Shown in pieces: positions 21,291 to 34,299 of a stretch of DNA of 64,000 bases. The DNA is taken from NCBI GenBank assembly GCA_021397835.1, contig JAJFZO010000609.1:622501-686500 (forward strand), in the 5' to 3' direction. The notes beneath the pieces were generated by a model. That model did no database searches and was not told where the DNA came from. It was given only the letters and a program-made list of their open reading frames with translations. Position 1 is the first letter of the stretch. Each line of letters starts with the position of its first letter. The translations under genes were made by a program, and so were the position numbers. The stretch comes from Moringa oleifera (lineage: Eukaryota; Streptophyta; Magnoliopsida; Brassicales; Moringaceae).

Positions 21291-23990
21291 TTAATATGAT
21301 GTGCAAGACTCCTTAGGGGAACCTTATTTGGATTGGACTTCAAGTCTTCTATAAGTTTAAGCCCGAGGTGAGGGTTGGACCTCACAGTCTCCACAAGGTT
21401 CCTTAGATCGAACAAGGGAAGACTCTTAGTATAATAAACTATGCTATCTAGGACCTGCTCATGCAGAAGCCATAATTTCTCCTTTTTCAAGTAGTTTCTT
21501 ACAACTTTTAACGTAAACTCTTTTTTAAAGGTCTTTCATAGACATCGGCATCCTAGGGCTGCACTTGTTTTTTATCACAGCAACTCTAAGGAAGTGCACC
21601 ATGAATATGATTGTTTGAGTTGAATCCCCTACAAAACAAATAGGAAAATCTCATTTCCACCTTTTTATAGAATTGAGGATCCCATTAGCCTTGACTTTTG
21701 CAAGGTTGCTAATCTTAGCGCTAATGTACCACTAAAGCACATCATTCTTCCTCTGATTTGAGTGCCTTTTTATACAAAAAATTTAATAAGTAATCTAGCT
21801 AAAAGATCATCAAAATGAACCTTTTAAAGCATAATCATAAAGGCAATTATTGTATCTTAAGCTATTAAGAGTAAAATGGGTAGGGCAAAGGTTAATCAGA
21901 CGACATAATTGTACATGGGTAAACAAACATAAGAAACCTAGGCTTAGCCTTTAAAAATTTTTTATAAATATATAGACACTTAAACCTAAGAATTCAAGAA
22001 TGATCTTAAGGTTGAGAAATTCCAGATCTTGAAAACCCACAAACCCATCAAAATGTAGAAGAAGGACAAAGAAAAAGATAAAGAGTAAACAAAATAAAAC
22101 AAATAGATGTGTAAAACTGAAATCACTTGTAAAATTGAAGTTAAACTGCAAAGATTTTGCAAAAATAGACAAATTTAAAGGTCGAAGAGGTTGAGTTGAG
22201 AGAGAGAGTTCTTGAGAATTTAGAAGAGAAAAAAAGGCAAGGCAAGTGAAATGACTTTAAAAATGCTTTTCAGTGTTGTTAAGGCACACTCCTCTGATTC
22301 CAGCAATACATAAGTACCATATGGCTTTTTGTAGTCATCAAAGTTGCGAAGTTCTAAAGTTAAATCTTGCACGCCATTATTTTGGTTGATTAAGCCTAAA
22401 CAATGTTGTTTACGAAAACATTATTTTAACTTATCATGTAAGCTATTCCACAAAAAAGTTGCCACATGGCACACATGATGTTACCATTTTCAATTACCGC
22501 TACCACATGGCACAGGTGATATCATCATTATTAAAAAACCTTGCCTTGCGACACACCAAAAATTTCAAGATTTTCAAAACACCTCATTTTGAGTCCTTAA
22601 ATTGGGTAATTTAAGCCTCAAGATTTCCAAATTAGGGTCTTTTAAACCCCTTAAGTTTTCAAGTTAAGTAAAACTTCACCAAGTTTTTAGATTTGACTAA
22701 AAGTTTCTCACAACTTTCATATCAAGCAAAAGTTTCACCTAGATTTCAATTCAGGCAACACACTCACCCCGTTTTTACATTAGTCAGAAATGTTCATCAC
22801 TTTTTAGATTGAACCAAAACTTTGTGATCAAACCTTCACTCTAGAAAGCTAATCATAACTTAACCCGATCCTCTGAACTATTTTCATGAGGGGCAAGTGA
22901 AATGCTTGTTTTCAATATTTGTTTAAATGACATCTAAATTAGCGAACACATCATTAAGCTTCTGTCATGTTAAAGCGAAAATATCAAGTTGACCTGGCAT
23001 CGACGAAACCAGCCACATTTATCCAATTAACTCAATCCAACAAGAGCAAAGCACCCACTTTGCCACCACCAATTTTTTCCTCACTTATTCTTGCAAATCT
23101 GCCCTAAATAAAGGGTCATACAAAGCCATTACATACTAAAAAGGGTTGGTCATGTTATTTTACGTGGCATAAGATTAGGAAGAGAATAAAATTAGCATAA
23201 TTCTATATTTAGCGCAAGAGAATACTTATCCTCTTACGTGTGTGTATATATATTCTTTATTTATTTATTTTATCTCCTTGGAATAGAATACAAATCTTAG
23301 TCATGTGAAATATTATTTATTTATTATTCCGTTGAAAACTTATCCGTTTACAAAAAAGACTCGTAAGAATAAATATTCAAAACAATGCTTTTAACAATAC
23401 ATAAGAACTCAAATTTTTAATAATTTCATCTTTCATTAGAAGTAGTAGTAGTAATAATAATAATAATAATAATAAAATAATTCTAAAAAAAAAACTAATT
23501 TTTCTTAATTTTTCAAGAAAACTATATTGAGAGTAAAAATGATCAAACAAATACATGATATCCTATGTTCTAGAACAAAGCAGTGTAAAAAGGATTCTTA
23601 AGAAGGCAAATGAATGCTCTATAATATGCAAAAAGTTCATGCATTAACATTAAATTATCAAACCGTACACGTATTGTTAAGAATAAAGCTACAATTACTT
23701 TTTCTTTTCTATTAAAACACTATTCTTAATTTATTCTCCAACACCAAAGTTTCCCACTTGCAACTTGCTCAATTATTCTCCATAAACTTTATATCATTCC
23801 AAAGCAATTTCTAAATATCCTTCATCTAATCACTGTTTTTCCCAACGTATTATCATAAAACATCTATGATTCAATAAACAAGCAAAAGCAGACTTACAAA
23901 TGCAAGCCACCGGCTCAGTTAAAGATCAAAGCTCCTTTCTCTTGCTTTATGTTTCTCTTATTTTTTATATTAAAATGTTTCTCCTTCATG
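21290..23990. other. Retrotransposon-like debris and intergenic DNA
   Basis: No intact gene. 21300-21480 may continue the decayed gag. From 22560 to 22860 there is a run of similar phrases (AAGTTTTCAAGTTAAGTAAA, AAGTTTCACCTAGATTTC and others) of the kind seen in long terminal repeats, but I could not pair two LTRs. At 22450-22530 a CACATGGCACA-GTGAT phrase is repeated. An (AGT/AAT)n microsatellite is at 23442-23475. From 23500 to 23990 nothing is recognised. Confidence 0.45.
23442..23475. repeat. (AGT)n(AAT)n trinucleotide microsatellite
   Basis: Four AGT units run into about seven AAT units. Confidence 0.9.
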
Positions 23991-24020
23991 TTCTTGACCA
24001 GTGAAAGTCTTCCTCTTAAT

Positions 24021-24049
24021 CACGTGATCACTGACGTCATAATCACGTG
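24021..24049. promoter_or_regulatory. G-box / TGACGTCA / G-box cluster
   Basis: CACGTG at 24021-24026, the perfect palindrome TGACGTCA at 24032-24039 and CACGTG again at 24044-24049: three ACGT-core sites in 29 bp. Plant bZIP factors (ABF/GBF and TGA types) bind such sites, and tight clusters are characteristic of ABA- or stress-responsive promoters. Another CACGTG is at 24839-24844. No gene could be assigned to it. Confidence 0.6.
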
Positions 24050-24059
24050 GAATGTTGAC

Positions 24060-24960
24060 ATCATAGATTAGGGTGACTATGACGTTTTGATAACATGCCC
24101 GGGCTAAACGAAAAGAAGCCAAAACTGTCTTGGTTTTGGTTTGATTCGGAAAGGTTGACTGGAGCGAATATTGTTACGGTAGTGCACGACGTATGGTATA
24201 AGTTCTGGTTGTTCGCCGGCGCGACTTCAAAGCCACCCGTCCACACCGAGCAGTTCACGGGTTGGTGCCACGCGGAGAATGATGGTTCGACAGTTGACGC
24301 AGTATACTCTCCTGTTTAAAAGGCGGCTAATCATTTAAAAGCACATTTTTTTAATTTTTTTTAAAAAGCAATCGCCGTTGTTTGTTTTTACTATAAAAGT
24401 AACTGTACGTTTGATTTATATATAAATATTTTTTTTTTTTGTCATTTGTACCTTCTTTTTCAAAAATTTCTAGAGGATTTTACCCATAGACAGTTGAAAT
24501 GGCTGATGGCGCAAGAGGTGAGATGAGACGCGATGGGAAATTAATTGAGAGTGCGAGACAAGGGAACCCATCGTGTGCAATGATTAAGGCTAAGGTTGTT
24601 TAAGAAGGCCATTCAATTACAGATTTAGGGAAAAAAAAAAACAGGAGGAATTTAGGAGAAAAGCAGGCGGCAGGTAAAAGCACAGACAGCAGCAATTAGA
24701 GCCGCATAGAGCGAGACGATAATTGTTTGGACGGTGGTCATCTGGGCCACATCGCAGGTCCACCACACATCTACGAAACCTGCTTGAACTTTCTTCCAAC
24801 ACGGTATGGCCAAGTTCTATGCATTCTATGGTGTGAACCACGTGTGTACTGCCGTGGGCTTCTTCCGTTTAATTCAATCATCCATCCATTTAATACGAGA
24901 GAAAGTGAGTCAGTGTTCGAGTAACAGACAGTCAATTGTGCTTCCTGCTAATGGTTCCAT
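24060..24960. other. GC-richer unassigned stretch, possible promoter or gene relic
   Basis: This stretch is visibly less AT-rich than the DNA on either side. It holds overlapping ORFs of 65-75 codons on both strands (24061-24319 and 24617-24924), none with a recognisable domain or a convincing start. The overlap on both strands argues that they are chance consequences of higher GC. The ACGT-core cluster at its left edge suggests regulatory DNA, a non-coding transcript or the relic of a gene. I cannot name a gene. Confidence 0.35.
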
Positions 24961-25980
24961 TATTGTCTTATTATAATGGTCTTTAGGTGGCTATTTTCCT
25001 ATCTCTTTTAAGGACATTAAAAATATATTTTTGTCATTTATTTTTAACGATAAAAATTTTAATTGATGATAATCATTTTTTATAAAAAGATTATGTTATC
25101 AAAAATAAATAATAGTATTTTTTTATAATGAAGCCTAATCAATCAAAAATAATATTGATTGTAATTGAAAAAGTAAGAAAATGACATCAAATCTTTACGT
25201 CAATACTATTTTCAACAATTTTAATATATCCATTAAAATTCATATACATATTTTGATCATGAATATTGAACCTTTTAAAAAAATTTAATCTTTTATTCAT
25301 GATGGCGTTAAATTATCATTGGTGATAATATTTTTCAAGAAAAAACATTTATGTCATCAAAATTAAGTAAAAATAGTATACATTCTTAACAATCCAACGA
25401 AATCAATTGGAAATAATGTTCAAAGTTGTCAAAACAAATGATAAATGGTGCTAAAAGTTGTCGTTAATATTATTTCCAACTACGCTATTGTATCTCTTAA
25501 AAATTATATACATATTCCGATTATTAACATTGAATTCTCAAAAAATATTATTTTTATGATATATTTTTTAATGGCATTAATTTTACTCGTACCATAAGAA
25601 AATCTTATAATAATGACAAAAATCAGCGACTAACGTAATCTATCTCTAGATTATGACAGATCGACTTTAGAGGTGTTACAAAATAAAAATTTTTATTTAA
25701 CGACTAATTAGTGACAGATTAATGATAAAATTTAATGATGGATAAAACTTCAGTCTCTAAATTTATTTTTAATCAATTTATATTTTTTTCTTGAAAAACT
25801 AACTACATATAGTAATTCAATCGCTAATATTGAAAAAATATATATAGATTTAACGATTGATTAAAGGGTTGTCACTGAGGATTAGTGACCATCGTGAGGG
25901 CCTCATTAGGCACCTGACATGCTTTAGTGTGGATCCAAGGACTAGTGATTGATCCTAGAGTTGGTCCGTAGCTACCGATG

Positions 25981-26290
25981 ACCATGTATGATCATCATTG
26001 GTTGCAGCTAAATGCCTTGGTTTTTTAGCTAATCCTTAACGATAACCATGCATGATTATCGGTGACTGCAGTTATATGCCTTGGGTTTTAACCCAAGGCT
26101 TAACAATGACCATGCATGATTGTCAGTTTGTTGTAACTGCACTTAACGACAGCCATGTGTGGTCATCGTAGACTGCTTAACGATCAACCTTGGGTCAATC
26201 ACTAAGCATTTGATTTCCTTGGGTTTTCACCCAAAGCTTAACAATCACCGTTGATGGCAATCGTTAACTAGCAATGACCATTAATGGTTG
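25981..26290. repeat. GC-richer CCATGCATGATTATCG repeats before the CACTA transposase promoter
   Basis: Units built on ACCATGCATGAT followed by TATCGGTGACTGCAG and ATGCCTTGGG start at 25981, 26044, 26109 and (shifted) 26153, with diverged copies to 26290. Spacings are 63, 65 and 44 bp. Each unit contains short palindromes (ATGCAT, CCTTGG and TTAACG-type arms). In other CACTA elements, promoter-proximal repeats like these bind the element's own regulatory protein. Confidence 0.7.
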
Positions 26291-26300
26291 TTGTTAAAGG

Positions 26301-26308
26301 GGTATAAA
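26301..26308 (+). promoter_or_regulatory. Candidate TATA box of the CACTA transposase gene
   Basis: GGTATAAATC on the plus strand, directly after the CATGCATG repeats. It is followed by a 100-bp pyrimidine-rich leader (26330-26430, CTCTCTTTCT-like) of the sort seen in plant 5' UTRs. The TNP2 relic begins about 2.2 kb downstream. Confidence 0.4.
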
Positions 26309-26639
26309 TCTAAGGCTTTGCCCTAGTTTTCTATCCTTTCCCACAAGCGTCATCCTCCTATTTGTCTTTATTATCTCTGTTTCTATCTCTCTTTGTCTCT
26401 GTAACTCTCTCTTTCTACACTTTTTCTCCAGCCATAGCTACTTTGAAAAGACATAAAGGCTAAAAATCATCTCTTCTCCCTCGCTTTCCTTTCCTTCTCT
26501 TTGGATACTTAGGTATTGGTTGTATATCCAAGGTACTCATTTTGTTGTGCATCACCATCCGGCCACCATCATCATCCACTCTTCACTAGCGATTGAGCGT
26601 TTGGTAGTTGTGAGATTTTTAGGTTAATTTGTAATTAAT

Positions 26640-27250
26640 TTCTTGTTAGTATATATGAATATTGTTAATTGTTAGTGTGGATGTAATTATAATTACTTTT
26701 AAATTTTAATGTTAATTGTTGTTCATATGTTAATTTAAAAGTTGTAGTTGTAATTAGATGTTAATAAATTGTTTATAAATTATTTATGTTAGATTAGTTA
26801 GATTAATAGTTTAATTAGATTGTAATTTGAAATAAATCATTTAATTATATTTTTATGAAAATTAAATTAATTAGATGTTAATTGCTAGTGTAGATATGAT
26901 TATATGTTACTTGTAGTAAGTTTTTAATTTTTAATTGTTAATTATTGTTAGTATGTTAATTAAATGTTGAAGTTGTAATTAAATGTTAATGAATTAAGTT
27001 TATGTTAGATTTGTTAGATTAGTAGTTTAATTCCCTTGTAATTTGAGATAAAAAATTAAATTAGATTTTTTATGAAAATTAAATTATTTAATGTTAATTT
27101 TTAGTGTAGATGTAATTATATATTAGTTATAATTAGTTTTTAATTATTGATTATTAATTATTGTTAGTATATTAATTAAATGTCTTAGTTTTAATGAGAC
27201 GTTAATAAATTAAGTTTATGTTAGATTATTTAGATTAATTGTTTAATTAG
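26640..27250. repeat. Degenerate tandem repeat with a unit of about 215 bp
   Basis: Three diverged units, each opening with TTAGTGTAGATGTAATTATA-like text (near 26672, 26893 and 27104), then TTAATTGTTAGTATGTTAAT, GTTAATAAATTAAGTTTATG and TTAGATTAGTAGTTTAATTA-like text. Extremely AT-rich, no coding potential. Confidence 0.7.
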
Positions 27251-27270
27251 ATTGTAATTTAGGATAATTA

Positions 27271-27470
27271 TTTAGATTTGAATATAAGTAAATTACTAAT
27301 TTAGATTAGTAATTTTAATGGTTAAGTAGCTGTTAGTTTCAAGATAAATAAATTTTTAGATTTGAATATAAGTAAATTACTAATTTAGATTAGTAATTTA
27401 ATGGTTAAGTAGATGTTAATTTCAAGATAAATAAATTATTTAGATTTGAATGTAAGTAAATTAGTTGAAT
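27271..27470. repeat. Tandem repeat with an exact 84-bp period
   Basis: The anchor TTTAGATTTGAAT starts at 27271, 27355 and 27439, 84 bp apart each time. The first two units are almost identical (ATAAGTAAATTACTAATTTA, then GATTAGTAATTT and more); the third is partial. Confidence 0.9.
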
Positions 27471-28559
27471 GTTATATATATTTTTATTATAAATGCAATT
27501 AGATGATTCTTGTAATTATAATTTTATTTTTAATTGTTAAATATTGTTAATATATATTAATTAATTTTTTGGTTCTATTTAAATGTTAATAAATTTATTA
27601 AGTATATCACGTGCATACTTAACTAATTATATTAGATGATTGTTATTTATAGTGAGAAAATTTAATTATATGTTAACCAATTAGATTCATCAATTATATA
27701 ATAATCACCAAGTGTTAGTGTTAGTAAAATTAGTCTTAAAGCATACCATTTGAGAATTATTAGCGAATATTTTTAGTTACACACAAATACACAAGTACAT
27801 CAAAATAAATTATTTAATAATAATTTTTGAATTGTCCACATCGGACAGTTTAAAAATATGATGTTTATGCGTGGTACATAACACATGTAGATTATTATTC
27901 AATTTATTTAATATAAATTTTTGTGTAATACCTTTATTGTTCTTTGGGTACATACTAATGGATATAAATGTGTGTTTCGATTAAAAGCACCAATTCATAT
28001 CTGTACATGTGATGTACTTAGAGAACAATGGAGATATGTTACTGAAAGTTTTACAAAATAAACTTAACAATGACTTACAATATTGTGCTTTATAGAAGTA
28101 CATATTTCTAAATGGTATCGGACTATTAACCTTTGGAGTTTGGGAGACATGCAAAAAACATTAAATAAGTTATATTATAAGTCTTATACTTTTGATGTAT
28201 CCTCAAAATTGTTTGATGATGATTTTACATTGTAATTTTAATTATGACTAACTTAGTCATGTCTTTGGATGTTTATTTGAAAATTTGATAATTTATTAAA
28301 TTGTTCAAAATTTGAAGAGGCAACTTATTTAAGAACTAGGTTACAAATAATTAAGAAACAAAAACATAATTAGATTAGATCGCCAGTTCCATGTTTATAG
28401 AAGGATTCTTAAATCAAGAATTTTAGGTTAGAATAGATTAGTTTATTTAGTCTGCTTATAGTTAGATATCCACGTAATCATAAAAAGTGTCAAAACCGTC
28501 ATTTTTTGAGACAATTAATGTGGTTAGATATTTTTTGGTTAAATATAATATTTTATTAG

Positions 28560-31500
28560 GATATTACATCTAGAATTATCATAGGATAGACGATGAGAAT
28601 TCTAATTATGGAACAACTGAAAATTATGTCGAGGAACAATCTATCTATGTGCATAAATATCGCAATACACACCAAACAATGATGCAACTGGTTCAAAATT
28701 CAATCTAAAACACATGAAGGAATCCTCCAATTCAGATGCCCAACAATTTTATGATATGTTGAATGCTACTAATCAACAATTATAAGATGGATGTTAAAAT
28801 CAACCATAATTTTTTGCTGTTACTAGAATGTTGAACATAAAGTTGGAATATCATATTTCTAAATGATGCTACAGTAATATTTATCAATTAATAAAAGAAA
28901 AAATACCGGTTAATAATCTCATTACTAAAAATTTTTATTAAGAAAAAAATATTTACAAGATATAAGGTTATCGGTTGAAAAAATTCAGTCTTGTAACAAT
29001 AGATGCATGATATATTGAGGTAAGGACAATGAACTATCCTTATAAGTTTTATGATCGTCGATGGTATAAGAGACAAAGATGAGGATTTGAAAAACAAAAA
29101 ACACTTATTTCATATAAAAAAGCATATTATCTTTCTCTAAGTCCATCTTTACAAACACTTATGCATTAGTAGTCATGGCTAAGAACATGAGATGGCATGT
29201 AAAACACAAGGTTGAAGGTGGTGTTATGCATCATTGCTTTAATTCTTCTATTTGAATGCATTTTAATGAACCTCATTCATCTTTCACTATAGAATGTAGG
29301 AATGTCAAATTATATTTGAGCACTAATGAATTTCAATAATTTGGTCAATCATGACAATTGTACTTTTCATGGCTAATAATAGTTACATTGTATAACTTAC
29401 TCCTTTAGATATGGATGAAAGAAGAATACATGCTCCTAACGTGATCCTTCTTGGGCTGATGAATCTGAAAGATTAATTAGATGTCTACTTACAGTTTTGA
29501 TAGCAGAGTTATAAATGTTGCCAAAGGTTGGGATCTTACATGCGATATTTCTTGCAAATAAAATTTCATCATGAGAGTTGCTTTGATATGAACCATCAAT
29601 GACTTTTGTGCCCTACTCAATGTTGTCGGGTTAAAGTATATCAGAAAAATTAACTTGTATGAATTATTGTAGAGAAGATTCAAATGCATTTACTCTTCCT
29701 AACGGATGTAAGTAGTCTCGGTTTGATAGCCATCATAATTTTTTACCTAAAGATCATCCATTTTGGATGAATAAAACTATATTCGCTAGGAATAAAATAG
29801 TGAGAAGAATAGTTCCTCCTGTTAAATCTATGCATGAATTACTGCATGATATAGATTAATTAAGATTGAGAAAAGTTACAAAGTTGGATTTGATCAAATA
29901 AATAGTTTTATTTGCAAGACATGCGGTTAGAGAAAATAAAGCATATTTTTGAATCTACCTTATTATTACACCAATTTGATGTCATGCACATAGAAAAAAA
30001 AATATATTTGACAAAATATTCAACATAATCATAAATATAGAAAATAATACAAAAGATAATGCAAAGTGGAGGGAAGACTTAAAGGCATTTTGCAAATGAC
30101 TTAAGTTAGTGGGAAATGCGACAACTGAAAAATACCCTAAAACATATTACATCCTTAACAAAGCAAATAAAGAAACATTGTGTAAGTGAGTGAAGAATCT
30201 AAGATTTCTTGATGGATATGCATTAAATATGACAAGGTGTGTGGACATGAAAAAACATAAGTTGTTCGAGATGAACATAATTGTCATGTTTTCATGCAAC
30301 GATTGCTACCCATCGCAGTTGGTGAGCTGTTGCTAACTAATGTGTGGCAGGTACTAACAGAGTTAAGTATTTTTTCAAAGATCTTACATCAACTATCATT
30401 CGAGTTGAAGATATAAAATAACTTGAGAATGAGATCTTTATAATTCTATGTAAACTCGAGTATATATTTCTCTAAGTTTCTTTGGCTTGATGGAACATTT
30501 TTCAATGTACTTGACCTATGAAGCAAAGATAGCCAATTTAGTTGAAAACAAAATGTTAAGAATAAAGCAAAAGTGAAAGGCTTAATATGCAATGCATATT
30601 TGATTGAAAAAAACTTCATAGTTTTGCTCGCACTATTTTAAGCCACATGTCAAACATTACATCGAAGAGTGCCACAGAATAATACTAGTGATTATGAGCT
30701 AAAAAAGCATGAAGGAAATCTCTCAAATTTTCATATCTTAATCGGGCATTTAAAAAATAATGATTAAGATATTTGACAAATGATAAATATTGGGTTGTTT
30801 ATGTATACATTTTATTGAACTGCCCTGAAGTGTAGTGTTCATAAAGTACATATGTCACAATTCAATCATAGCAATTCATTTAGCCATTCATACACAAAAA
30901 TCTCTATTAGCAAAGATTTTTATTTTCAAATTAATGTTTTATAGGATTTATATTTCTCATACGTAAACATCATCCACGTATACCAGCTCGTGAGGTCAAT
31001 TCATCTAAAGCTTTAATTTTTAAGTTTGTTTAATCTATACATGTGTAGTTGTAATGCAAGGCCTTGTTGGTTAAATTATTTTTAGTAAATGTAGGCAAAC
31101 TACCTATTTTTAACATTTATAGGTGAATGACCCATTAAATGTTATTGATAATAACTTTATCAAAGATGTTGCAAAATATTTATTAAGGTCTATGAAGTCA
31201 TACCTAGAATACTATGTCAATAAGTATAAATTTTATAGTAAAAGATATGATTTAGATAGAGCTATAATGAACATTTTAAACTCACAGCGAACACGAACAC
31301 CAAAGTATATAAATCATATAATCTAGTAGATGTCAATCATACAAGAAGATTGAATAAGCATTAACTATTTGTCAACTCAAGTTTATTACATTCCTCATCT
31401 AAGCTTAAGGCACGATAAGCGTAATTGGTAGACCATCTGCAAAATAAAAGCCAGGTTTATTATCGAACTTTTAGACTTTAATTTTACTTGTGGATCAACC

Positions 31501-31730
31501 TAAGATGCTTATTTTTAAGATGATGAGATAAATGCCCATCCAAAGAGAATGATGCAGACGATGATCCTATCTTCTTAAATGATTAAAGTGGAAGATTAAT
31601 AGATATTAATGATAAAAAAGAAGACATATTAGAGGAGCTAGATTTTGAAAATTATTCAATTGAGAAGAAGATGAAGAAATGAAATACGAAGGGGAAGAGG
31701 ATGACTTTCAAGATGATGAATAGTTAGTTA
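28560..31730 (+). pseudogene. TNP2-type CACTA transposase relic (Transposase_21)
   Basis: Shifting among the three plus frames gives the family text in order: AKNMRWHVKHKVEGGVMHH (about 29175), HFNEPHSSFTIECRNVKLYL and STNEFQ, VIVTLYN and MKEEYM, LDVYLQ, LLLHQFDVMHIEKK (about 29965-30000), GKT-like text and TEKYPKTYYILNKANKETLC (about 30130), FLDGYALNMTRCVDMKKHKL (about 30210), LSIFSKILHQ, YVNKYKFYSKRYDLDRAIMN (about 31210) and DAYFQDDEINAHPKR (about 31510). These are the conserved blocks of plant TNP2 proteins, which bind and cut CACTA ends. Dozens of stops and frame shifts make it a clear pseudogene. The N-terminal limit is uncertain. Upstream repeats and the TATA box at 26301 belong to the same element. 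Confidence 0.82.
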
Positions 31731-31739
31731 TTTTTTAAA

Positions 31740-32680
31740 AAAATTCATGTTTGAATTAATATATATGTATCGATTTCAATATTTTATAACTACTAAATCA
31801 ATTATTTAATCTATTGTTTTAAGTAATCCATTTTATAAAATGTGTATTGATCTAGTTATTAATTGTGTTGTATTTTCTTAATGTATTTCAGGGGTCTTCT
31901 TCAATTTTCAAAGGAAACTCCATTAATTTTTTTAATATAAAACTTTATTTGTCATACTAACTTAATTTATATTGACATGATTAGTTGAGATGTCGAAGGA
32001 AATAAGGTGACCCTCATAGGTAGAGGTGATTTTGGAGGGAGAGCTCACTTTGAAGGGAGAGATCCACGATTAATATCTTCATTTTCTCATAGCTAAGACA
32101 CGGATGGGGACACAGCTACACCATCTCTACATAGAGTATTCCATGCCATTAGATGGGTTTGTCAGCTTTGCTTTAGGTTCTTTTAGCTTTGTTGCTACTA
32201 GGTTATCCAGCTCAAGGAGTTTGTAAAGTATAGGTAGACAATATATTTATGTAGACAATGACATGTAAGTATTTATAATTAATGTTTTTAATACTTGTGT
32301 TATCTTTACAAATTTTTTAAATATTTTTTATGACTTGTTTATTGTCTTATTTAACAAAATTGAGCCTTCGCATTAATGCTCTGTAAAAATTTATAAGATT
32401 TTTCAAGAGAGTTAACCTACATAGGCACATATGCAAGGCAATTTCTTAGGAAGTCAACGATTTTTACTGGAAAAATTCAAGCTGTGTAATTATTTACCAA
32501 AAATAATCATGTTACATTTTACCATACTTACTAACCATCCATTTTGTTGCAAAAATGTCATGACAGGGCCTCAGACCATGAAGTTAGGGCATTCCATTGC
32601 CTTATCAATGAGAAATAGGATGAATTGTCTCTTTTCTTTTGTTCAATTTGGATAAAAGATAATAAATCTTGAAATTCATT
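31740..32680. other. Non-coding DNA between the TNP2 relic and the nested element
   Basis: AT-rich DNA without a recognised domain. The 74-codon ORF at 32431-32655 has no family match. A GGTAGAGGTGATTTTGGAGG stretch at 32020 could be the Gly/Arg-rich start of a further CACTA exon, but this is too weak to call. Confidence 0.4.
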
Positions 32681-34299
32681 TCAGCTGACCTTTTACTAAA
32701 AAAAAAAAAGAAGCAAAAGTCACCACTAATCTTTTCTATTAGTATGATTAGTCATAAAAAAAATTTTTATTTTTTTTCAAATCCCTTTTTCAAGAAAAGA
32801 AACTAAAGAAAGAGGAAATTTTTTTTTGACATTAGTCAAACTTTATTGAGAAATCTGGATCCACGAATCAATTATATGTGAGAAATGATTAGTACCCTCA
32901 CAATGTCCAAAATTGATACCAATTAAAACAAAATGTATTTTCAGGTGAAGAAAAATATACAAACTTGATTCCCATACAAAAAAATACATAATTATATAAG
33001 GAAAACTTTTTTTGAAGAATGAATGAATGCATGAATGATAAAAACTTAGTTTTCAAGATCATTTTATTTAAGATCCTAAAGGTTGGTTTTTCTCTAGCCT
33101 TAAAATCTTAAAAGAAATGCAAAGAAAGAATCTTGTTTCTTGAAGTCATCAAGGAGCACTCACAATGATGCATTTTGAGTAAGGATCAAAGAAAAGCACT
33201 CACACCAACTTCCATTTCCTCAAGATAAAATGTTTTTGCTTAGAACTCTATGTGAGAATTGACCTTACACAAACTTCATTTTAAAATTCGTTTATGCAAA
33301 AAGAATAGACACACAATGTAGAAACTATAAAGAAAAGAACTCATTGCAACAATAAACATAAAAAAAGCAAGAGAATATTAAAGAAAGCATAAAGAAAGTA
33401 TCAAGGCAATATGAAAAGAATATCAAGATTTCATATAAGATTGAGTTGGTTATAAGAGGAAGATTGGGTTTACTTACTAGCCTAATGCAACAACCTTTTT
33501 ACAGTCTTTCAAGAAAAACTTTCAATGATCTCAAACTATACTATTAAACTCATTAGAAATGAGAGTATTTCACTTTTAAAAAAGAAAGCTATTCTACTAG
33601 AGAACTTCTTTCTAAATACCTATCTTTAGTAAAAACTAGGTCATAAACTGATAGTCAGCTCCGTCTCTTTAAAATTACGTCCTTTCCAAAAAACTCTATC
33701 CTCTATCCTTTCATTGAATAGGTATTTAAAGATGTGGCCTCGACAAAAATGATGGTGCACACACCATTGATCTAAGATGCGCAAATGTATGGTTCTTGTA
33801 TTGTGCACATTTTTTTAGAATTTAGAAACTTCTAGATAGCTATGGAGATTGACAACACTTTTTCAAAATAATGCATAATGCATTTTACTGGTCATGACTT
33901 GGTGTAGCTTAAGATATCTCATATCAAGATGTTGAAGTCACGGATGACTCGCTAGGTGATTGGGGATATGCTCAAGTTAGGACCTTTTTAATTGGCCAAA
34001 TGATTAATTGATACTTACCATAGGTCAAAATTTTATTATCATGAGCAGCCCAATGACTAATCGGGGGGTTTGGCTTAAGTTAAGAAAATAGAAGTCGAGG
34101 CCTTGATGAGTGACTTGATGATATGTTAGAGTGAATGCAAGTAAAAAAAAAAAAAAAAAAAACTGTGCCTGTAGTGCCTAGTCAGCTTTCTGTTAGATAG
34201 TTTTAAAAGTCTATTTTGACACATTTATTATTTAGGTGCTAGCTTATGATTTGTCCTATGGCCTAGGGATGCAACAAGTTCACACATGTTACCCTTTAG

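Noticed and set aside
24061..24319. Possible small gene in the GC-richer stretch
   Set aside because: Both strands are open with no domain, no splice signals and no start context; more likely regulatory or relic DNA.
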